Source: Nocardioides sp. ChNu-153 (GTDB lineage Bacteria; Actinomycetota; Actinomycetes; Propionibacteriales; Nocardioidaceae). From it: a stretch of DNA of 64,000 nt. Under the pieces are notes generated by a model, which was not told the DNA's origin, made no database searches, and worked only from the letters and a program-made list of their open reading frames with translations. How positions within the stretch are numbered: position 1 is the first letter of the stretch; each line of letters opens with the position of its first letter. This document shows positions 55,355 through 64,000 of the stretch, in pieces. The position numbers and the translations under genes were made by a program. The stretch is from NCBI RefSeq assembly GCF_030466625.1, contig NZ_JADEVT010000004.1:124001-188000 (forward strand), read 5' to 3'.

Positions 55355-56590
55355 TCAGCGCCGCCGGCGCGGCTGCTCGGCCACCCAGGCGTCGCGGGCC
55401 CGGACCGCGATGTCGGGGTGGTCGGCGAACAGCACGTCGACGCCCGCGTCGAGGAACGCCCGCGACTCGGCCGCGAGGTCGCCGTGGGCGTTCGGGTCGG
55501 TGCCGATCCGGAAGTTCGTCGCCATGAACTGGTTCTCCGCCCGCAGGGTCCACACGACGACCTCGAGCCGGGCGCGGTGCGCGTCGCGCACCAGCGAGCT
55601 CGGGGCACCCGTCGCGCCCGTCGCGGGGTTCCGCGGCAGCACGCGGTCCTTGTGCGGCGCGACGTGCTCGGCGTACCGGGCGATCTGGCGGAGACCGGCC
55701 GGGGTGACGAGGTCGTCGTACGTGCGGGGGTCCCCGGCCGCGACCAGGTCGTACGGCGCGCCGGCGGCGTCGACGAGCTGGGCCAGGGGCACGTCGGTGA
55801 GGCGGTCGAGGTCGCGCAGGTTCTGCGTCTCGAACGACTGCACGACCACGTCGTCGCGGCGGCTGTCGAGGCCGTGCTCGTCGAGCGTGGCCACCAGCGG
55901 CTCCTCGAGGCTGAGGCCGATGGAGTCGAAGTACGTCGGGTGCTTGGTCTCCGGCGCGACCGTGATGTCGCGGCCCACCTCGCGGGACTCCGCGGCCACG
56001 AAGGTCAGCACCTCGTCGAGCGTGGGCACCTCGTAGAGGCCGTCGTACGCCGTGTTCCCCGGCCGCACCTGCGGCAGCCGCTCGACCGCGCGGAGCGTCT
56101 TGAGCTCGGCGAGGGTGAAGTCCTCGGTGAACCAGCCGGTGACGGCCCGGCCGTCGATGGTCTTCGTGGTGCGACGGTCGGCGAACTCCGGGTGGTCGGC
56201 GACGTCCGTCGTGCCGCTGATCTCGTTCTCGTGGCGCGCGACCAGCACGCCGTCGCGGGTGCTGACGAGGTCGGGCTCGATGGCGTCGGCGCCCTGGGCG
56301 ATGGCGAGCTCGTAGGCCGCCAGCGTGTGCTCGGGGCGGTAGCCGGAGGCGCCACGGTGCCCGAAGACCTCGGGCTGGTCGTGGCGGCCGTTCCCGTGGC
56401 CGTTCCCGTGGCCGTTCCCGTGGCCGTTCCCGTGGCCGCGGTCGGCGGCCTGCGCGGGGGTGGCGGCACCGGCGGGTGCGGTGGGGGCGACGAGGGCGAG
56501 AGCGGCCGTGGCGACGACGGCCGGCGTGGCGGTGCGCAGGGCCCGCGACAGGGCCCGCGGCAGGGTGCGAGAGGGGTTCCGAGAGGTCAT
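55355..56590 (-). CDS. Secreted glycerophosphodiester phosphodiesterase
   Basis: 411 residues. The N-terminus is an Arg-rich signal peptide ending near APAGAAT, then a His/Gly/Asn linker in which HGNG is repeated from a 12-base tandem unit at about 56388-56437. The GDPD barrel begins FGHRGASGYRPEHTLAAY, with IEPDLVSTRDGVLVARHENEI carrying the catalytic Glu, Asp and His. It hydrolyses glycerophosphodiesters to alcohol and glycerol 3-phosphate outside the cell. ATG at 56590. Convergent with the PspC operon with a one-base gap. Confidence 0.93.
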   Translation of the reverse strand: MTSRNPSRTLPRALSRALRTATPAVVATAALALVAPTAPAGAATPAQAADRGHGNGHGNGHGNGHGNGRHDQPEVFGHRGASGYRPEHTLAAYELAIAQGADAIEPDLVSTRDGVLVARHENEISGTTDVADHPEFADRRTTKTIDGRAVTGWFTEDFTLAELKTLRAVERLPQVRPGNTAYDGLYEVPTLDEVLTFVAAESREVGRDITVAPETKHPTYFDSIGLSLEEPLVATLDEHGLDSRRDDVVVQSFETQNLRDLDRLTDVPLAQLVDAAGAPYDLVAAGDPRTYDDLVTPAGLRQIARYAEHVAPHKDRVLPRNPATGATGAPSSLVRDAHRARLEVVVWTLRAENQFMATNFRIGTDPNAHGDLAAESRAFLDAGVDVLFADHPDIAVRARDAWVAEQPRRRR

Positions 56591-56694
56591 GCGGTCCACC
56601 CGAACGCAGCCGGGCGACGCAGCCCGGTCACCGCGGTGGCGCCCGCGTGACCCTGGGACGACCCGTGGATGAACCGGCTGCGGGTGGCCGCGGG

Positions 56695-57303
56695 TCAGCC
56701 CCGGGACAGCGGCGCGTCGGTCAGGGAGCCGGCGAGGTCGACCAGCTCGTCCTCGTCGAGGCTGCCGTAGACCACGGCCACCGCCGGCGCCTCGGCCTCG
56801 GCGGCGGGCAGGGCCCGCACGAGGGCGGTGTCCGAGCCCTCGGTCCACACGCCCCACCCTCCGGCGACCGCGGTGGTGGAGGAGGACACCTCGACGCTCC
56901 CGTCCGCCTCGCGGTCCTCGCCGAGCACGGTGTCGAGCACCGCCTCCTGGTCGGCGAGCGTCACCTTGACCCCGGCGAAGCGCTCGCCGTCGACGAGCAT
57001 GCCGAGGGTCCACTCCGGCTCGTCGCCGAAGGGGAGCCGGGCGGAGGTGGCCTGCCACCCGTCGGGCAGCTCGGCCGGGTAGAGCACGGGGAAGCCCGAC
57101 TCCTGGCCGGCGCGCACCGCCGAGAGGTAGTCGACCTCCTCCACGGGCGCGACGGACTCGGGCTCGGCGCGGAAGAAGTCGCGGAAGACGACGAACGCCA
57201 CGACCGCCAGCACCAGCACGATCATCGACCCGACGAGTCCCCCGACGTTGCGCTCGTACCGGCCGGGCTTGCCCACGGGGGCGGGTCGGGAGGGTTCGCT
57301 CAC
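56695..57303 (-). CDS. DUF4245 membrane-anchored protein
   Basis: 202 residues from the GTG at 57303, chosen over ATG 57312 because GGGAGG directly abuts the ATG. A short N-terminal tail ends in one hydrophobic span (about 22-42), followed by a soluble domain beginning YLSAVRAGQESGFPVLYP. In mycobacteria and relatives a DUF4245 protein is encoded beside glpX, as here (3.2 kb away). The function is unknown. Confidence 0.8.
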   Translation of the reverse strand: MSEPSRPAPVGKPGRYERNVGGLVGSMIVLVLAVVAFVVFRDFFRAEPESVAPVEEVDYLSAVRAGQESGFPVLYPAELPDGWQATSARLPFGDEPEWTLGMLVDGERFAGVKVTLADQEAVLDTVLGEDREADGSVEVSSSTTAVAGGWGVWTEGSDTALVRALPAAEAEAPAVAVVYGSLDEDELVDLAGSLTDAPLSRG

Positions 57304-57358
57304 GGCGCCCATCCTCCCACCCGCGGCGCGACGTCCCGCAGCCGCCGCCCGGGCGCCA

Positions 57359-57388
57359 GCATCCGCGGGGCCGTGGTTCCGCGGATGC
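57359..57388. promoter_or_regulatory. 10-bp inverted repeat in the divergent region before the mod operon
   Basis: GCATCCGCGG at 57359-57368 and its exact reverse complement at 57379-57388 are separated by ten bases, and a third partial copy, CCGCGGAT, is at 57410-57417. They lie between the divergent DUF4245 gene and the HTH-TOBE regulator, where an operator is expected. Binding by that regulator is inference. Confidence 0.45.
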
Positions 57389-57466
57389 GGGCGCCGGGGC
57401 CGCCCAGACCCGCGGATCCGCCCGATCACGCTGCTACTCACCGCACCTGCGGCATGATGGCTCCTC

Positions 57467-57859
57467 GTGGACACCTACCGCGTGGCCGAGGCCGCCGCCC
57501 TCCTCGGCGTGAGCGACGACACCGTGCGCCGCTGGATCGACGCCGGGCGCCTGCCCGCGCGGCGCGAGGGCGGCCGGACGGTGGTCGACGGCCCGGAGCT
57601 CGCGGCGTACGCCGCCCGCGAGGCCGACCAGCAGCCCGACGACGCCCGCGCCGGCGCGGTGAGCGCCCGCAACCGGCTGCCGGGCATCGTCACGCGGGTC
57701 GTCGCCGACACGGTGATGGCACAGGTCGAGATGGTCTGCGGGCCCTTCCGGGTCGTGTCGCTGATGAGCGCCGAGGCGGCCCGCGAGCTGGGCCTCGAGC
57801 CCGGCGCCCGCGCCGTCGCGTCGGTCAAGTCCACCACCGTCGTCGTCGAGCGCCCCTGA
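57467..57859 (+). CDS. HTH-TOBE molybdate-responsive regulator
   Basis: 130 residues, GTG start. The N-terminal MerR/excisionase-like helix-turn-helix (YRVAEAAALLGVSDDTVRRWIDAGRLPARR) is at about 3-48, and a single TOBE/Mop oxyanion-binding domain (RNRLPGIVTRVVADTVMAQVE, ending VASVKSTTVVVE) at about 66-128. This small two-domain architecture is the actinobacterial counterpart of ModE. It stands at the head of the molybdate transport genes; its stop (TGATG) overlaps a possible modA start by one base. It probably represses the operon when molybdate is plentiful. Confidence 0.88.
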   Translation: MDTYRVAEAAALLGVSDDTVRRWIDAGRLPARREGGRTVVDGPELAAYAAREADQQPDDARAGAVSARNRLPGIVTRVVADTVMAQVEMVCGPFRVVSLMSAEAARELGLEPGARAVASVKSTTVVVERP

Positions 57860-57903
57860 TGCGCCCGGCCCCGCCTCCCACCGGCCGACCGATCGGAGCC
57901 CTC

Positions 57904-58674
57904 GTGCCCCTCCCCCGCACCCGCCGCCCGCTCGGCGCCGCCCTCGCCGCGCTCGTGGTGCTCCCCCTCGCGGCGTGCGGCTCCGACGCAGGTACGACGG
58001 GGGGCGACGACGCGCGCACCCTCACCGTCCTCGCGGCCGCGTCCCTGACGGGCACCTTCACCGAGCTGGCCGAGCAGTTCGAGGCCGAGCACGAGGGCGT
58101 CAGCGTCGACCTGGTGCTCGACTCCTCGGGCACCCTGGCGGACCAGGCCGCGCAAGGCGCGCCGGGCGACGTGCTGGCGACGGCCGACACCGCCTCGATG
58201 GAGCGCGCCGGGGACGCCCGGGCCGACGACCCGGCCGTCTTCGCCACGAACGAGCTGGTGCTCGTCACCCCCGCCGCGAACCCGGCCGGCGTCACGGGCA
58301 TCGCGTCCCTCGACGACGACGCCGTCACCTACGTCGTGTGCGTCGAGACCGCCCCCTGCGGGGTCCTCGCCGCGCAGGCGCTGGCCGACGCGGGCGTCAC
58401 GCGCGAGCCGGCGAGCCTGGAGCGCGACGTCAAGGCCACGCTGGCGCGGGTGAGCGAGGACGAGGCCGACGCCGGGCTGGTCTACCGCACCGACGCCCGC
58501 GCCGCCGGCGCCGACGTCGCGACGTTCGACCTCCCGGGGTCCCTCGTCACCGCGTACCCCGTCACCACGCTGGCGCAGAGCGCCCATCCCGACCTGGCGG
58601 CGGAGTTCGTCGACCTGGTCCTGTCCGAGGCCGGCGCCGACGTGCTGGGCGCCGCCGGGTTCGGGCCCCCGTGA
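57904..58674 (+). CDS. modA: Molybdate ABC transporter substrate-binding lipoprotein
   Basis: 256 residues from the GTG at 57904, which has GGAG five bases upstream and gives a proper lipoprotein signal (RRPLGAALAALVVLPLAAC). The ATG at 57859 would add 15 residues. Mature motifs are LTVLAAASLTGTFTELAEQFE and the Ser/Asp oxyanion contacts around DSSGTLADQ, typical of ModA, with the C-terminal EDEADAGLVYRTDA. Its stop overlaps modB as GTGA. Confidence 0.93.
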   Translation: MPLPRTRRPLGAALAALVVLPLAACGSDAGTTGGDDARTLTVLAAASLTGTFTELAEQFEAEHEGVSVDLVLDSSGTLADQAAQGAPGDVLATADTASMERAGDARADDPAVFATNELVLVTPAANPAGVTGIASLDDDAVTYVVCVETAPCGVLAAQALADAGVTREPASLERDVKATLARVSEDEADAGLVYRTDARAAGADVATFDLPGSLVTAYPVTTLAQSAHPDLAAEFVDLVLSEAGADVLGAAGFGPP

Positions 58675-59501
58675 GCGACCGGGCGACCCTGGGACGGCCG
58701 CCGGCGCTGCTGTGGGTGCCCGCCGCGCTGGCGGTGGTCTTCCTGGCCGTGCCGCTGCTCGCCCTCGTGCTCGCGACGCCCTGGTCGTCCCTGCTCGCCG
58801 ACCTGCGCTCCCCCGACGTGCTCGCCGCCCTGCGGCTGAGCGCGCAGACCTCGCTGGCCACGGTCGTCGCGTGCCTGGTGCTCGGCACTCCCCTGGCGTG
58901 GGTGCTGGCCCGTGTCGACTTCCCCGGCCGCGGCCTCGTGCGGGCGCTCGTCACCGTCCCCCTCGTGCTCCCGCCCGTCGTCGCCGGCGTCGCCCTCATC
59001 GCGGCGCTGGGACGCAGCGGCCTGGTCGGCGGGCCGCTCGACGCGGCCACGGGGCTGACCCTGCCCTTCACCACCGCCGCGGTCGTGGTGGCGCACACGT
59101 TCGTGTCGCTGCCCTTCTACGTCATCAGCGTCGAGGGGGCCCTGCGCTCCGCCGGGGAGGGCTTCGACGAGGTGGCCGCCGGCCTCGGCGCGACCCGGTG
59201 GTACACCTTCCGCCGCGTCACGCTCCCGCTGGCCCTGCCCGGCGTCGTCGCCGGGTCGGTGCTCGCCTGGGCGCGCTCGCTCGGCGAGTTCGGCGCCACC
59301 GTGACGTTCGCCGGCAACTACCCCGGCACCACCCAGACGATGCCGTCGCGCATCTACGCGGTCTACCTCGCCGACCCCGAGGCGGCGCGCACGCTCGCGA
59401 TGATCCTGCTGCTCGTGTCGGTGGGGGTGCTCGCGCTGCTGCGCAACCGGTGGCTCACAACCGGCGCCGCCCCACGGGTCGGGACGGGGGTAGTGGCGTG
59501 A
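58671..59501 (+). CDS. modB: Molybdate ABC transporter permease
   Basis: 276 residues with about six spans. The EAA loop (EGFDEVAAGLGATRWYTFRRVTLPLALPG) that docks the ATPase is near residue 165, and the family segment SLGEFGATVTFAGNYPGTTQTMP is characteristic of ModB/CysT-type oxyanion permeases. GTG start overlapping modA; stop overlapping modC as GTGA. Confidence 0.94.
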   Translation: MSDRATLGRPPALLWVPAALAVVFLAVPLLALVLATPWSSLLADLRSPDVLAALRLSAQTSLATVVACLVLGTPLAWVLARVDFPGRGLVRALVTVPLVLPPVVAGVALIAALGRSGLVGGPLDAATGLTLPFTTAAVVVAHTFVSLPFYVISVEGALRSAGEGFDEVAAGLGATRWYTFRRVTLPLALPGVVAGSVLAWARSLGEFGATVTFAGNYPGTTQTMPSRIYAVYLADPEAARTLAMILLLVSVGVLALLRNRWLTTGAAPRVGTGVVA

Positions 59502-60544
59502 GCGGGCTGGTCGCCGACCTCGACGTGCCCGGGCGGCTGCGGGCCGCCGTACGGGCGGAGGAGGGTGACGTGCTCGTCGTCGTCGGCCCCAACGGGTCGG
59601 GGAAGACGACCCTGCTGCGCTGCCTCGCCGGCCTGCTCCCCGGTGGCCCCGCCGAGGTGGCGGTCGCCGTGGGCGGCCGTTGCTGGACCTCCCCCCTGCT
59701 GCTCCCCCGCGACCGGCGGGTCGGGTACGTCGTGCAGGGCCAGGCCCTCTTCCCGCACCTCGACGCCCGGGAGAACGTGGCCTTCGGGCTGCGCGCCCGC
59801 GGGGTGGAGCGCCGCGCGGCCCGCGACCGGGCCGACGCCGAGCTCGAGCGGCTCGGCGTCGGGCACCTCGCCGAGCGGCGGCCCGGCGAGCTCTCCGGGG
59901 GCCAGGCGCAGCGGGTCGCGATCGCGCGGGCCCTGGCCACCGACCCCGAGCTCCTGCTCCTCGACGAGCCGTTCGCCGGCCTCGACGTCGGGGTGGCCGC
60001 CACCCTGCGGGTGGAGCTCGCCCGCCACCTCGCGACGTACGGCGGCACCACCGTCCTCGTCACCCACGACGCCGTCGACGCGCTCGCCCTCGGCACGCGG
60101 ATGCTGGTGCTCGAGGACGGCCGCGTGGCGCAGGAGGGCACGCCGGCCGAGGTGGCCGCCCGTCCCCGCACCGACCACGTGGCCCGGCTCGTGGGCCTCA
60201 ACCTGGTGCCCGCCGGGCCGGCCGGGCTCGCGGCCTTCCGGCCCAGCGCCGTCACGCTGTCACCCGGCGCCCCCACCGCGCCGTCGGGCTCGGCGCGCCT
60301 GCGCTGGCGCGGGCGGGTCGAGCAGGTCGTCCCGTACGGCGACGGGGTCCGCGTGTCCGTGCGCACCTCCGGCGACGGACCGGACGCCCTCCTGGCCGAC
60401 GTCACGGCCGCCGCGGTGGCCGAGCTGGGCCTGCACCCGGGGGTCGAGGTCTGGGCGAGCGCGAAGGAGACGGCCGTGACCCGCTACCCGGCCGGTGCCG
60501 CCGACGACGCCGCCCCGACGCTACGATCCGGCCATGGCGACTGA
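59498..60544 (+). CDS. modC: Molybdate ABC transporter ATP-binding protein
   Basis: 348 residues. Walker A is [10 protein letters not shown], the Q-loop lies in [11 protein letters not shown], the signature is [16 protein letters not shown], and Walker B is [12 protein letters not shown] followed by [11 protein letters not shown]. The C-terminus has a TOBE/Mop domain from about 260, as in ModC. It starts by a GTGA overlap with modB. Its last 11 bases overlap the glpX start. Confidence 0.94.
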   Translation: MSGLVADLDVPGRLRAAVRAEEGDVLVVVGPNGSGKTTLLRCLAGLLPGGPAEVAVAVGGRCWTSPLLLPRDRRVGYVVQGQALFPHLDARENVAFGLRARGVERRAARDRADAELERLGVGHLAERRPGELSGGQAQRVAIARALATDPELLLLDEPFAGLDVGVAATLRVELARHLATYGGTTVLVTHDAVDALALGTRMLVLEDGRVAQEGTPAEVAARPRTDHVARLVGLNLVPAGPAGLAAFRPSAVTLSPGAPTAPSGSARLRWRGRVEQVVPYGDGVRVSVRTSGDGPDALLADVTAAAVAELGLHPGVEVWASAKETAVTRYPAGAADDAAPTLRSGHGD

Positions 60545-61580
60545 TCCCTCGACGGTGTCCGACCTGCCCGAAGACCTGCGGGTCGAGCCGGAGGCGCCCG
60601 ACCGCAACCTCGCGCTCGAGCTCGTGCGGGTCACGGAGGCGGCCGCCATGGCGGCGGGGCGCTGGGTCGGCAAGGGCGACAAGAACGGCGCCGACGGCGT
60701 CGCCGTCAACGCCATGCGCGTCATGATCTCGAGCGTCGGCATGAACGGCACGGTCGTCATCGGCGAGGGCGAGAAGGACGACGCCCCGATGCTCTACAAC
60801 GGCGAGCGCGTCGGCAACGGCACCGGCCCGGAGTGCGACGTGGCCGTCGACCCGATCGACGGCACCACCCTGACCGCGAAGGGCATGGCCAACGCCGTCG
60901 CCGTGCTGGCCGTCGCCCCGCGCGGGTCGATGTACGACCCCTCCGCCGTCTTCTACATGGAGAAGCTGGTGACGGGCCCCGAGGCCGCCGACGTCGTCGA
61001 CATCCGCCTCCCCGTCGCCGAGAACATCGCCCGCGTCGCGAAGGCCAAGCGCTCGGGCGTCGAGGACGTCACCGTCGTGCTGCTGGACCGCCCGCGCCAC
61101 GAGCAGATGGCGCAGGAGATCCGCGACGCCGGGGCCCGCATCAAGTTCATCACCGACGGCGACGTCGCCGGCGCCATCGCCGCTGCCCGGCCCGGCTCCG
61201 GCGTCGACCTCCTCCTCGGCGTCGGCGGCACCCCCGAGGGCATCATCACGGCCTGCGCGATGAAGTGCCTGGGCGGCACCATCCAGGGCCGCCTGTGGCC
61301 CACCGACGACGAGGAGCGCCAGCGCGCCCTCGACGCCGGGCACGACCTGGACCCCGACCACGTGCTCCACACCGACGACCTCGTCACGGGCGACGACTGC
61401 TTCTTCGTGGCCACGGGCATCACCGACGGCGAGCTCATGCGCGGCGTGCGCTACTCCGGCGGCGGGGCCACCACCGACTCGCTCGTCATGCGTTCGCGCA
61501 GCGGCACCATCCGCCAGGTCGTCTCCGAGCACCGGCTCAGCAAGCTGCGCGCCTACTCCGCCATCGACTTCGAGCGCTGA
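60534..61580 (+). CDS. glpX: Class II fructose-1,6-bisphosphatase
   Basis: A gluconeogenic phosphatase acting on fructose 1,6-bisphosphate. The 348-residue GlpX-type protein has [17 protein letters not shown], the metal site [11 protein letters not shown] and [13 protein letters not shown], and later [12 protein letters not shown]. The ATG at 60534 is only six bases after a TACGAT hexamer (60522-60527), so the mRNA may be leaderless. It overlaps modC by 11 bases, which is probably coincidental to function. Confidence 0.96.
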   Translation: MATDPSTVSDLPEDLRVEPEAPDRNLALELVRVTEAAAMAAGRWVGKGDKNGADGVAVNAMRVMISSVGMNGTVVIGEGEKDDAPMLYNGERVGNGTGPECDVAVDPIDGTTLTAKGMANAVAVLAVAPRGSMYDPSAVFYMEKLVTGPEAADVVDIRLPVAENIARVAKAKRSGVEDVTVVLLDRPRHEQMAQEIRDAGARIKFITDGDVAGAIAAARPGSGVDLLLGVGGTPEGIITACAMKCLGGTIQGRLWPTDDEERQRALDAGHDLDPDHVLHTDDLVTGDDCFFVATGITDGELMRGVRYSGGGATTDSLVMRSRSGTIRQVVSEHRLSKLRAYSAIDFER

Positions 61581-61603
61581 GCCCGTCGGGAGCGGCTGTC
61601 ATC

Positions 61604-62713
61604 ATGGCGGGCATGGCCCCGGACGACCCCGCCCGCACCCCCGAGACCGCCCCCGAGACCGCCCCCGAGACCGCCCCCGAGACCGCCCCCGAGACCGCCG
61701 ACGAGACAGCGGCGGACGTCGGGGCGGAGGAGCACCTCGACGCCGGTCTGGCGCCCGAGCCGGAGGACGTGGAGCCGGGGACCGACCTGCCGCCCGGGCT
61801 GGCCGCCGTACCCCGCTCGCCGGAGTCGTTCGCGCCGGTGCGCGACGACCTCGAGCTCTGCTACCAGACGTACGGCGACACCGGGGACCCGCCGGTGCTC
61901 CTCGTCATGGGGCTCGGCGGCCACATGACGTGGTGGCCCGACGAGCTGTGCCGGATGATCGCGGCCGAGGGCTACTTCGTCGTGCGCTACGACAACCGGG
62001 ACGTCGGCCGGTCGACCCGGGTGGCCGAGCGCGTGGGCAAGGCCGCGATCGTGCGCGCCTTCCTCGGCCTGCCGGTGCACGTGCCCTACACGATGGCCGA
62101 CCTGGCCGAGGACGCCGTGCTGCTCCTCGACCACCTCGGCATCGACCGGGCGCACGTGGCGGGGGTCTCGATGGGCGGCATGATCGCCCAGACCCTGACG
62201 GTCGACCACCCGGAGCGGGTGCTGTCGCTGACCTCGATCATGTCCACGACCGGCAACCGCCGTGTGGGCTGGCAGCACCCGCGGCTGCTGCCCGTGCTCG
62301 TCGCCCCGCGCCGCCCCGACCTGGAGTCGTACGTCGCGAGCACCGCCATGATGGCCCGCCTCATCGGCTCGCCGGCCTACACCGACACCGACGACGCAGT
62401 GCGCTCGCGGGCCGTGGAGACCCACGGGCGGGGCGTCAGCGGGTCCGGGATCCTGCGGCAGATGGGGGCGATCCTCACGCAGCCCGACCGCACGGCGAAG
62501 CTGCGCGAGGTGCGGGTGCCCGTCACCGTGCTGCACGGCAAGCAGGACCGGATGGTGCACCCCTCGGGCGGGCGGGCGACCGCCGCGGCCGTTCCCGGCG
62601 CGCGGCTCGTGCTCGTCGCCGGGATGGGCCACGACCTCCCCCGCGGTCTCTTCCCCTCGTTCGCCGACGCCATCACCAGCACGGCCCGTCGGGCGACCCG
62701 CGCCACCGCCTGA
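61604..62713 (+). CDS. Alpha/beta hydrolase
   Basis: About 369 residues. A Pro/Glu/Thr/Ala tail containing a 12-base, four-residue PETA repeat (61637-61695) is followed by the hydrolase fold from about 80. Motifs are VMGLGGHMTWWPDE for the oxyanion region, VVRYDNRDVGRS, nucleophile elbow GVSMGGMIAQ, Asp in HGKQDRMVHPSGG and catalytic His in GMGHDLP. The ATG at 61604 or 61613 starts it. Homologues are typical lipase/esterase-type hydrolases; the substrate is unknown. Confidence 0.85.
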   Translation: MAGMAPDDPARTPETAPETAPETAPETAPETADETAADVGAEEHLDAGLAPEPEDVEPGTDLPPGLAAVPRSPESFAPVRDDLELCYQTYGDTGDPPVLLVMGLGGHMTWWPDELCRMIAAEGYFVVRYDNRDVGRSTRVAERVGKAAIVRAFLGLPVHVPYTMADLAEDAVLLLDHLGIDRAHVAGVSMGGMIAQTLTVDHPERVLSLTSIMSTTGNRRVGWQHPRLLPVLVAPRRPDLESYVASTAMMARLIGSPAYTDTDDAVRSRAVETHGRGVSGSGILRQMGAILTQPDRTAKLREVRVPVTVLHGKQDRMVHPSGGRATAAAVPGARLVLVAGMGHDLPRGLFPSFADAITSTARRATRATA

Positions 62714-62726
62714 GGACCGCCTGAGG

Positions 62727-62742
62727 CGCCCCTGAGGGGGCG
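62727..62742 (+). terminator. Weak hairpin after the alpha/beta hydrolase gene
   Basis: A six-base GC stem, 62727-62732 with 62737-62742, around TGAG, lies 13 bases past the hydrolase stop. It is short and may be chance in GC-rich DNA. The remainder of the gap to 62925 holds no gene. Confidence 0.3.
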
Positions 62743-62925
62743 GGGGGCGCGCCGTACCCATCCCTGGTCCGCACATACCCCCTCCGCACCGCCCGACCCC
62801 CTTTCTGACCTGGGGTTACGCTCACGAGACGTTCCGTGGCACCAGGGGCGGCCGGGGTGCTGGACAACGCCGCCGCGAAGGTCTAGACCTGAGGGCCACA
62901 CAACTCAATGGAGAGGGAGTGGCAC

Positions 62926-64000
62926 ATGGGTGGCCCCCATCCCCGTCTCGGACGGAGGGTCGGCGCGGCGGCGACGCTCGTGCTGGCGGCGAGCACGCTC
63001 ACCGCGTGCGGCAGCTCCGGCAAGCCGACGCTGAACTGGTACATCAACCCCGACGGCCAGGCGACCTTGACGTCGCTGGCCGAGCGGTGCAGCACGGACG
63101 ACTACGACATCGAGATCCAGCTGTTGCCCACGGGCGCCACGGACCAGCGCACGCAGCTCGCGCGCCGGCTCGCCGCGTCGGACAGCTCGACGGACCTGAT
63201 GAGCCTCGACCCGGTCTTCGTGCCGGAGTTCGCGAGCGCCGGCTGGCTCCTGGAGCTGCCCGAGGACGTGGCCTCGGCCGTCGTCGACGACGACGTCCTC
63301 GCCGGTCCCGCGGAGACCGTGACCTGGGAGGACGGCGTCTACGCCGCGCCGCAGTGGGCGAACACGCAGGTGCTCTGGTACCGCCAGTCGCTCGCCGACG
63401 CGGCCGGCATCTCCGAGGACCTCGAGGCCGGCACCGCGACCTGGGAGCAGGTCATCACCGCCGCGTCCGAGAACGGCGCGACCGTGGGGGTGCAGGCCGA
63501 CCGCTACGAGGCCTACATGGTGTGGATCAACGCGCTGGTGCAGGGCGCCGGCGGCGAGATCGTCAGCAACACCGAGGCCGGCGTCGACGCCGAGGTCGAG
63601 ATCGACTCCGAGGCCGGACGGGCGGCCGCCGCGGTCGTCCAGCAGCTCGCCGACTCCGAGGCCGCGCAGTCCGACCTCTCCGTCTCCCGCGAGGGCACCT
63701 CGCTCGGCGCCATGTTCGCCGAGGGCAGCCCGGGCGAGTTCATGACCAACTGGACGTTCGTCTACAAGAACTACGAGCCCAGCGAGACCAACACGGTCGT
63801 CACCGAGGAGCAGTTCGGGGACCTCGCGTGGGCCCGCTACCCGCGCACCGTCGAGGGCGAGGCGTCCAAGCCCCCCGTCGGCGGCATCAACATCGGGGTC
63901 GGGGCCTTCACCGAGCACCAGGACCACGCCCTCGAGGCCGCCCAGTGCGTCACCGACCCCGAGGCCCAGCTGGCGCTCGCGGTCACCGACGGCCTCATGC
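62926..64000 (+). CDS. Sugar ABC transporter substrate-binding lipoprotein (3' truncated)
   Basis: The frame is open to the window edge, about 358 residues shown. The start at 62926 has GGGAG six bases upstream; an in-frame ATG at 62908 lacks one. The signal ends LTAC (lipobox) after RRVGAAATLVLAAST. The mature region (LNWYINPDGQATLTSLAERC, then FVPEFASAGWLLELP) resembles binding proteins of trehalose/maltose-type importers such as LpqY or ThuE. Permease and ATPase genes should follow outside the window. The exact sugar is not determined. Confidence 0.85.
   Translation, partial: MGGPHPRLGRRVGAAATLVLAASTLTACGSSGKPTLNWYINPDGQATLTSLAERCSTDDYDIEIQLLPTGATDQRTQLARRLAASDSSTDLMSLDPVFVPEFASAGWLLELPEDVASAVVDDDVLAGPAETVTWEDGVYAAPQWANTQVLWYRQSLADAAGISEDLEAGTATWEQVITAASENGATVGVQADRYEAYMVWINALVQGAGGEIVSNTEAGVDAEVEIDSEAGRAAAAVVQQLADSEAAQSDLSVSREGTSLGAMFAEGSPGEFMTNWTFVYKNYEPSETNTVVTEEQFGDLAWARYPRTVEGEASKPPVGGINIGVGAFTEHQDHALEAAQCVTDPEAQLALAVTDGLM

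Overview
The window is a single stretch of very GC-rich DNA (by eye well over 70%) with dense genes, frequent GTG starts and many 4-base GTGA/ATGA stop-start overlaps. Gene content and order are those of a high-GC actinobacterium. A monomeric isocitrate dehydrogenase, a three-gene succinate dehydrogenase, methylmalonyl-CoA mutase with MeaB, PspC/LuxR signalling and a PerM-type (DUF6350) protein beside purN-purH all fit. A Nocardioides-like member of the Propionibacteriales is my best guess, which is inference. No rRNA, tRNA, CRISPR array, insertion sequence or prophage is visible.

Layout. 1-3.4 kb: a truncated C39-like protein, adenosine deaminase, a MaoC protein, and an SPFH membrane protein paired with a 59-residue ribbon-helix-helix protein behind a near-perfect 24-bp palindrome. 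3.4-11.6 kb: a leftward nucleoside uptake and salvage operon (BMP lipoprotein, double ATPase, two permeases, cytidine deaminase, a cytochrome P450, thymidine phosphorylase). 11.7-17.9 kb: an M20 amidohydrolase, then mutA-mutB-meaB of propionyl-CoA catabolism. 18-22.8 kb: a mannosyltransferase-like glycosyltransferase and sdhCAB. 22.9-31 kb: small membrane protein, YihY/BrkB protein, RNA ligase-like protein, trpS, an MFS exporter and a frameshifted double ABC exporter. 31-36 kb: lipoproteins, monomeric icd, mdh. 36-40.6 kb: DUF3017-folD-purH-purN-PerM purine/one-carbon block, with a ZTP riboswitch in front of purH. 40.8-49 kb: a membrane-anchored sigma-like protein, sucCD, an M23 peptidase and the UvrD/PcrA helicase; sucCD, M23, helicase, PerM, purN and purH lie in the same neighbourhood in mycobacteria. 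49-55.4 kb: membrane protein, universal stress protein, an APC permease broken by an amber codon, and a PspC/sensor kinase/LuxR regulator module facing a PspC membrane protein. 55.4-64 kb: glycerophosphodiesterase, DUF4245 protein, a mod (molybdate) operon with its own HTH-TOBE regulator, glpX, an alpha/beta hydrolase and a truncated sugar-binding lipoprotein.

Together these are mostly core metabolism: the TCA cycle is represented by sdhCAB, icd, mdh and sucCD, purine synthesis and folate by purN/purH/folD, and nucleoside recycling by the BMP transporter with cdd, deoA and add. The parts most worth a second look are the ZTP riboswitch, the SPFH/RHH pair with its putative operator, the membrane-tethered sigma-like protein, the P450 embedded in the nucleoside operon, two apparently inactivated transporter genes, and a cluster of palindromes at 42.7 kb. 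No intergenic gap exceeds about 300 bases.
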